Part shown: piece by piece, positions 57,372-64,000 of the stretch
How positions within the stretch are numbered: the stretch's first letter is position 1
Layout: each line of letters begins with the position of its first letter
DNA from: Helichrysum umbraculigerum
Taxonomy: Eukaryota > Streptophyta > Magnoliopsida > Asterales > Asteraceae
Length of the DNA stretch: 64,000 nucleotides
Assembly: GCA_949592205.1 (NCBI GenBank)
Contig: CATIUR010000015.1
Location: 372,001 to 436,000 of the forward strand
Direction: 5' to 3'
Notes under the pieces: generated by a model
Database searches by the model: none
Told to the model about the DNA's origin: nothing
What the model saw: the letters and a program-made list of their open reading frames with translations, nothing else
Program-made: the position numbers and the translations under genes

Positions 57372-59944
57372 TGTGACAACCGTCAATTTAGGACTAGAAT
57401 TTAGTGCCTAAACAAGTATTAATACATGTAATTAGTTCTGTGTTAGGCTAATTAATGTATCAATTGTTATATATATTGTTGAATATATATCTACACAATT
57501 ATGCGGCTTGTTTAAATCGTACGAGTTTCAAATCGAATGAATTTCGATACAATAAATACGGACGTTGGTGAACAATTTTATTAAGTAATACGAATATTAT
57601 TTAATAACTCCATTTTTATTCAAAATATTATTTATAGTAATATTTCGTATCCAAGTTTTATTACACAATTAATGTATACACGATTAAAAATGTAAACGCG
57701 CAAACAAAACGAAACAAATCACCTTTTATAACGTGAATTCTAAATATTTAGAGAAAATACTTCAACAAAATATTCAAATAAACCTTGGCAAGTTAAAACG
57801 AAAAATTAAATTATAAAATAAATATTTAACGTTTAAATAATCGGGAAAACGAACACCGCACGGAACGCTGGGCGTAGACTGAAAATGGTGGGGATTCCCA
57901 CCATAATCACCTCCTCACTTTCTTTCTTTTTCATTTCTTTCTTTCTTTCTCTCTCTCTTCCATCTTTTTCTCTCAAAGTTTCATCACCACCACCTCCACC
58001 AAATCGCCAAATACTACCACTAAACGATCTCAAATCATACTACTCCTTTGGAAAAGAACGACCACGGCATCCCGATCTATCATCCTATCTTTTCGGATTT
58101 TCAATCCGACACTTTGTAAGTTTCCGACAAAAACCCGAAACTCTCCGTTTTCGATTATTTTTACATGTTTATGGTTTATAATTGTCTAATATGTCCATAT
58201 AAGGGTTGGGTAAACGATTTGAACCGAAAGGAAACCGGAAAACTCATTTTCGACACATTTTCGACACATTTTCCGGCCATCAGACCATAACGTCGCATTT
58301 TATGCGACGTCAGCTTCAACGTCGCAAAACCCCTCGTGACGTCGCATGGTGCGACGTCAGTCACAAAGTCGCATTAAATTGCGACGTCGCGTATCGCGAC
58401 GCCACCCACAACGTCGCATTAAATTGCGAAAGTCGCACATAGCGACGCCATGCTCAACGTCGCAGTCAGGGCCTGCGACGTCGCACAAAACAGAAACTAG
58501 AAAACACATATTTTTACTAAGTGTCGAGACTCTAAATTTTATCACTTGATTTCACCCAAATTCAAGTCCAGATGCGTTTTTCCTTAAAGCAATATAGTAG
58601 AAACAAAAATTTTCCAAGCTGACTTGGCAGCTCGACCCCAGCCAGGGGCTCTGCCCCTTGGACCCCGCCAGGGGCTGCCGCCCCTTGGACCCCGCTAACC
58701 ATGGGCGCTGCCCCCGGACCCCCGTATTTAGATTCCGTAAGCACATTTTTCACCAAGTGTCGAACTTATAAAACTTCAAACTACTATACGATATGACTTC
58801 TCAAATACATTGGAACATACTTTTCAAGGATAACACTTCGAATCATAATAAGATCATTGAAATCTTTAATTTCCAATAATCACCAACGGCCCGCACGCGT
58901 TTTCAAAACATAATTCAAAATCAAACAAGTCGTTGTAACTTGTATCAATTAAATCAAACAAGTCGTAGTAACTTGTAACAATACAATCAACCAAATCGGG
59001 GTAATTTGGACATCAAGTTAAACAAACAATTTCAATGGTAGTCTTTCTAGATACCGGTACAATTAATAACAATTCAAGTGTCGTGGACACATTCAGGTTT
59101 CAAGACTTTGGACACCAATTCACAGCTAATTACTTCAAGTTTATTAAATTAAACACTTCAAGACTCAGGTGAGTTTCATGGCCCCATCTTCACTACTTTT
59201 ACCAGGGGTGTGATATTACTACTTCATTTTGTTTTACAAGTAGAACGCAAGTGCCAATCTTCAAATACTACATGAGTTTCAAGCTAATCAATTAAAGTCC
59301 TCTATAGCATAGTCTCTAATATTTTAGCGTGAATGTTAGTATATGATATCATATGGGATTGACAATCCTCATCCGGGTTAGCACGCACTAACCGGTCAAA
59401 CGGATGTATTAGCATTTGGGAAGACGAGTGTGGATTAGACACTCGTAGGAGGCAAATCAGTTAGGTTTCCTTAATTGGATCTAGCGCTCAAGTTAAGCTC
59501 AGACTATGTGCTCATGGATTGTATAACTTTTATCATGCTTAATTGCATTTTAAATTCAATATAAATCTTGCGGTTCTTACAACTATACATTGACATACAA
59601 ACCTGTGAGCTCACCAGCGTTTTCGCTGATCCATTTTAGTATATATCACAGGTACCCAGCAGTAGGTGGACTGCACAGGCAGGGACTATTAGCTCGAGTC
59701 AGCATACATACAACTAGAGATTTGATTGCATTATTATATTTTGTAAAAAGTAATTATGCCATGTAATCTCTCAATTTCAGGAGCCGAGCTAATGTAACCT
59801 TATTTTGATGTAAACGTTTATTCTATTAATACAAGTTTAAAACGACGCATATAGTGGTCGTTCATTATATCTTATGTGCTTTGTATATTGATTAGTGACA
59901 CCCAAATCGAGCTTCCGCAAATCATCAAATTTGGGGGTGTCACA
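57372..59944 (+). repeat. solo LTR (2573 bp) of the 1-5643 gypsy family, TSD CGAAA
   Basis: It starts TGTGACAACC and ends GGGTGTCACA, flanked by perfect CGAAA repeats (57367-57371 and 59945-59949). It aligns through its length with the reverse complement of 3016-5643, for example at the GAGCACATAGTCTGAGCTTA region and the ATATAGTGGTCGTTCATTAT region near the end. The short-repeat block is different (58287-58487, ACGTCGCA type) and the GC-rich block is inverted in the window (58622-58726). No internal domain remains. Confidence 0.93.
58287..58487. repeat. short ACGTCGCA repeats in solo LTR
   Basis: About fifteen copies of ACGTCGCA / TGCGACGT in both orientations at irregular spacing, with CGCGACGCC variants. 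It occupies the same place in the LTR as the CGACACAA block at 4474-4703. Confidence 0.85.
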
Positions 59945-59951
59945 CGAAAAC

Positions 59952-60150
59952 ACGCTAGCCATAAAAAACATGAATTGAAGAATACAATCAATCAATCAAT
60001 CGCCACAAGAATGAGTTAATACTCTTTACGAACCTTAGGTTTAGAATCTTCAAAATTCACGGGCTAATTTTGTGCACACTAGCCATAAAAACACGATTTG
60101 AAGAATACAATCAATAAATCAATCGACACAAGAATGAATTAATACTGTAG
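59952..60150. repeat. tandem duplication, about 124-bp period
   Basis: CTAGCCATAAAAAACATGAA at 59955 and CTAGCCATAAAAACACGATT at 60079 begin two copies. Each runs through GAAGAATACAATCAAT and AGAATGA.TTAATACT to ACGAACCTTAGG.TTAGA. Confidence 0.8.
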
Positions 60151-60156
60151 ACGAAC

Positions 60157-60224
60157 CTTAGGATTAGATGTGCCGTATTCAAATTCGGATGATGATCGCT
60201 GCTATTCGTTGTCTGCGTCGCCAT
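60157..60224 (-). other. candidate isolated first exon
   Basis: ATG at 60224 opens 22 codons (MATQTTNSSDHHPN...) ending AAG/GTTCG, a possible splice donor. The solo LTR lies downstream of it. No second exon was recognised, so this is weak. Confidence 0.25.
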
Positions 60225-61355
60225 CTCTGTTATGTGTAGCCGTTCAATTCCAAAAGGGAGCACAAGGGTCCGTATTAAGAAGGGCTTTTTAGTCACAAAA
60301 GGGGCCTAATTTCTATGGATTAAGAAATTGAATGGTGGTGATTAGAGTATAAGCCCTGATTTGAGGAGTGATTAATTTATTAACCTCCTCTTTTATAAGA
60401 CTAGTAAGTACGTAGGCCGTGCGATGCACGGCCCAGTCCAGAAAGTTTAATGCTAATTTTTGCGATGTTACATGTATATTATTTTTAAGATTGATAGTTG
60501 ATTAAAGCGGGAAAAATAAACTTCAATTTCTTATCATCAGCTATTACCAAACACTCACACTTCGATTATTTAGCTTTAATTGTACCTATATTTTACTAAA
60601 CTCTTATTCAATTTAAAAAAAAATTAAATCTATTAATTCAAGTTTTAAGTATTAGGTTAATGAATTTTGATTGGAAAAAATAAATATTATATATATTGGA
60701 GGAAGAATTAAAGTTAAAGAAAATGTATAAAAAAAGATTTGAACAAACATTTTAAAATACTAATTGTTTATAGGTTAGTGGGGATAAACTTTTGAAAAGA
60801 AAAGGATATCAATCAAATTCTCAATTTATCATGAAATCTCATTTTCAATTGTTTTTTATTCTCATGAGAAAATGACATATATTCTCCTATATTATCAATA
60901 GATTCCTTTGCAATTTGATATTAAGGTATGATGTAGGGTGAAAGTTTTTTTTTTTTGGTTCTTTTAAATTAATGTGCAAGTAACTGGCATAGTAAATGTA
61001 GTATTCTTATTCTCTTAAAAAAAAATTCAAGTTGTGCATGTTAAAAAATAAAGTATCATGATAGGTTGAGTTTTATGAATGAATTTTTCTTCTTCTTTAG
61101 TGTAGTAAAAAACTAAAAAAGTGATATTTTTATTTTCAATAATTAATCTATGATGTTAGATGTCAAGTTTTAAGATGCTTAAATGTTACATTTTGGTAAG
61201 AGTGAATTCTTAGGATTTGTCAAATATCTTAGTTACATATCATCATTTTAACTTAAATTGTGTTATTTCTTACATAAAATTTTTAACATTTTTTGTTATA
61301 TTAATTTATGTTGTTTTATAACAATTTAACCATTAAGTGTTATTCTAATGATATA
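60225..61355. other. intergenic, AT-rich; Helitron-like end at 60403-60436
   Basis: CTAGTAAGTACGTAGGCCGT followed by GCGATGCACGGCC contains the hairpin GCCGTGCGATGCACGGC, typical of plant Helitron termini. Nothing else is recognised. Confidence 0.45.
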
Positions 61356-61611
61356 CTCCATCCGTTCTAAAATAATCGTCATGTTTTAACTTTTTAAAGT
61401 CTTTATTTTTCAACTTTAAGCTTAAATGTTTTTGTTTGTGTTATATAATACTAGATGAAAATTATACCAATGAAAATACATTTGAAACCCAATGCATTCA
61501 TATATTTTGCATCAAGTATTATATAGCACAAATAAAAATACGTAACGTCAAAGTTGAAAAATAAAGACTTTAAAAAGTCAAAACAGGACAATTATTTTAA
61601 GACGGAGGTAG
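61356..61611. mobile_element. Stowaway-type MITE (256 bp), TSD TA
   Basis: CTCCATCCGTTCTAAAATAA at the left and the complement of TTATTTTAAGACGGAGGTAG at the right are inverted repeats flanked by TA. The inner inverted arms include ATAAAGACTTTAAAAAGT. Non-coding. Confidence 0.88.
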
Positions 61612-61785
61612 TATTTATTAAAATGGTTATTTAATTGTTTAAAATGAGTATTATAAATTTAATTAGGAAATGATTTTAGTTAGTTGATTACAAGTGGCAC
61701 TAAGTTAGGTGTTAATGTGGCATTCTTTAGTTAAACTTGTGCTTCTTATATATATACAGTAATGATAATGATAATGAAAATGATA

Positions 61786-61975
61786 AGAGAGATATCTAGG
61801 TAGAATTTTTGAAGATTATTTCAAAATATATATCTTAAGTAAATAAATATATTTGATTAGTTAATTTACTAACATCCTCTTTTATAAGATAAGAGAGATA
61901 TCTAGGTAGAATTTATGAAGATTATTTCAAAATATATTTCTTAAGTAAATTAATATATTTGATTAGTTAATCGAA
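61786..61975. repeat. 106-bp tandem duplication
   Basis: AGAGAGATATCTAGGTAGAA starts copies at 61786 and 61892. The second lacks the last 20 or so bases. Few differences are seen, so the duplication is fairly recent. Confidence 0.88.
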
Positions 61976-63118
61976 AGCTTAATGAAATTAAATTATTTGA
62001 TTGACCCATTACTCAAAAATGTTTACGGAGGATTATGTACTTATTTATTTCCATGCTAATATTTAGGTAGAATTTTTACAGTATGAGGATAATGTAGATT
62101 TTTTCAAAATATATATTTTTAGGTAAATCAAATTATTTCATTAGGTTATCGAAATTTTAATGATGTCAAATTATTTCATTGGTTTTCGTTTATTATTATC
62201 TTAAATTCGTGTATACACACATACTGTATTTAATTAACTGATTAGTCAATAGGTCTCTATTTTTTAAAAAGATTTCAATAACAAAGATTTTCTTTTATTA
62301 TTATTTTATTTTAAACCTATGTATATACACACGGATGTTGAAGTAAACTATTTTTCTTATATTTGAATGTTAGACCCTTTAGTGTTGAATCGAAACTGCC
62401 TTTCATTTATTTGAATGTTAAACTTGAATCAAATTGTATTTCATTTATTTAAAAATTAATTTAATTCTATCTTCTTCCATTTGAGTTTTGTTATTCGGTG
62501 ATTCTAAATCATGTTTATGAAATTAAAGTACCTCAATTAAAGATATTAGTTATAGAAATTATTTTTGTAATTTACATTTTATAAAGGGGTTAGAGTGTGT
62601 CATGTTTTTACATCATACACTCTCACTATTTTAATATAATGTCAATAATAGGTAAATAAACGTTAATGATATTAAGTATAAAATAGTGTAATCGTGTACA
62701 TCCATAATGTAGTTAATTATTTGATTGGTCAATAGGTCTATATTTTTTAAAAGATTTCAATAGCAAATATTTTCTTTTATTATAATTCTAATTAATAATT
62801 TAATAAACATGTGTATACTCACGACCAACACTTAGCATATTTTGTGTTTTGTTATGCGACACCTAGTTAGTTGTTGCAACACTTCAGCAAGTGTCGCAAC
62901 TTTCCGGGAGAATTAGTCCCTGGCAAGAGGGAAAGAACTGGGGTTGGCGGAAAGACGAGTCCATCAGTGATATAAAGCATCATCTAGTTTTTCTGCCCAT
63001 CTTTCTTTATGTTGCCCGAGTAACTAGGCTACCGTGATTCTGATCGGACTTTGAACCTATTTGAGTGATTTGATCTATTCTCATTTATGCTAACACTTTC
63101 AATTTGACAGAATTGACC
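61976..63118. other. intergenic with decayed repeats
   Basis: Helitron-like hairpins lie at 62198, 62310 and 62805, and GATGACATCA-like segments at about 62150. A GC-richer piece at 62863-63060 (GTCGCAACTTTCCGGGAGAA) reads like retrotransposon non-coding DNA. No gene is seen. Confidence 0.4.
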
Positions 63119-64000
63119 TGTTGGATAAAAACGTATTTAACTAAAATAACAATTTAATATAAATTTGGTGATTACATATATTTGTAGGTGAAATAGAATT
63201 ATGCTAAAAACAATTAATTTAACAAATACTATCAAATTAAATAAAATATTATTCTTGGATAAAAAATATAATTAAAATAAAATACAATATTGTTTTTGGA
63301 TAAAATTTTGGAATACAGAGAGATGCTTTTGAAAAAGGTGATTAGATATATTGGGTAAAGTTCAGAGGAGAAGGGGGTATTTGATATCTCGTAAAAAGTC
63401 ATGTTTTTACTACTGATATCTCTTTCATTCTGGAACAATATTTGGCAAATGAACTCAAATAATACACAAATCAGTGAAGCTTTGCCAAGAAGGTCAAAAT
63501 AGAGTCGCACGAGAAAAATCAAGCAAAACGAACGAAAAACGAAGATTCTACGCACATGTGAAGATTCAAGGCGTCCGAGACAAGATTTGAGATAAAGTTC
63601 CCACCACTAAGATTCATCTTATCCAAAGTCTTCATTTTTAAAATACGAATCTAACAGAAGAAGAATCAGAAAAAACGGATGAAGAATGAAGATTCTGCAT
63701 ATGTCGAAAGATTCAAACGATTCGTACAAGACATCTAAAGATCAGAGAAACATCTCAGGGATTTCTTTACATCAAAGTCTTCATTTTTGAAAAACGGATC
63801 CAACGCAAGAAGAATCGACAAAAACGGATGCATAACGAAGAAGATACGGGAGAAACGAGAAACGAGCGAACGGGCAGCAATCGGGACGGGCGACCGCCGG
63901 CCATCCGCCGCCGGCTGGTTGCCGGCCGTCCCCTCCTCCTTTTTCCATCCTTGCTCGTACTTTCCTGGTACATGTGCTACCACTTTCCGCAACTTTAAGG
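63119..64000. repeat. possible start of an LTR, with internal direct repeats; runs off right edge
   Basis: TGTTGGATAAAAACG (63119) looks like a 5' LTR end. Two related segments follow about 155 bp apart (AAAGTCTTCATTTTTAAAAT near 63616, AAAGTCTTCATTTTTGAAAA near 63771), both followed by AGAAGAATC..AAAAACGGATG. A GC-rich stretch with GCCGCCGGC lies near the edge. The other end is outside the window, so the call is tentative. An 85-codon open frame on the minus strand here has no domain. Confidence 0.35.

Noticed and set aside
57833..58756. Open frames in the solo LTR
   Set aside because: They overlap on both strands over repeat blocks and are not shared in frame with the other LTR copy.

Overview
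The window is nuclear DNA of a flowering plant. It has spliced plant genes, including a beta-tubulin with the two usual intron positions and a plastid NusG-like protein. It is AT-rich between genes and crowded with plant-type LTR retrotransposons and MITEs. The gag-pol type and the size of the LTRs fit an asterid, most likely Asteraceae. That assignment rests on remembered family resemblance, not on a search.

Five cellular protein genes are supported: a short secreted LRR receptor-like protein (16790-18184, +), an eight-exon O-fucosyltransferase family gene (26146-29983, +), a three-exon beta-tubulin gene (42467-44352, +), a single-exon membrane legume-lectin-domain protein (46560-47594, -), and a four-exon PTAC13-like plastid NusG homologue (53064-56357, -). 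The last two have homologues that, as I recall, lie almost side by side in Arabidopsis (At3g09190, At3g09210). The right half of the window may therefore be an old syntenic block expanded by transposons.

The left 16.5 kb is almost all transposon. Positions 1-5643 are the 5' part of a minus-strand Ty3/gypsy element: 2.6-kb LTR, primer-binding site, an extra coiled-coil ORF, and a gag-pol frame open to the window edge. Positions 6135-8835 are a solo LTR with a perfect 5-bp target duplication. Positions 9175-16554 are a hAT-like element split by a complete, very young, gag-only LTR retrotransposon (9541-16164). From 18.2 to 26.1 kb the DNA is AT-rich with a Harbinger-type MITE, microsatellites and repeated Helitron-like hairpin motifs.

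The middle holds a Stowaway MITE, ACCGG-rich repeats, a 21-bp minisatellite, a decayed Ty3/gypsy gag-pol (33614-36030) and a copia element reduced to an internal-deletion derivative (37500-40348). A 268-bp tandem duplication lies just before the tubulin gene. Around the lectin and PTAC13 genes sit a MULE-like foldback element with an inverted telomere-like core (48112-48936), a hAT MITE (49269-49591), a second Harbinger MITE (49710-50033) and two further inverted-repeat elements. A second copy of the first gypsy family is a solo LTR at 57372-59944. The last 4 kb carries a Stowaway MITE, a 106-bp tandem duplication and what may be the start of another LTR at the right edge.

The cellular genes do not form an operon or a shared pathway; they are ordinary single plant loci. 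The most interesting material is in the mobile DNA: the gag-only retrotransposon, the extra ORF upstream of gag, the rapidly changing repeat blocks inside LTRs, and the foldback element with telomere-like arms.
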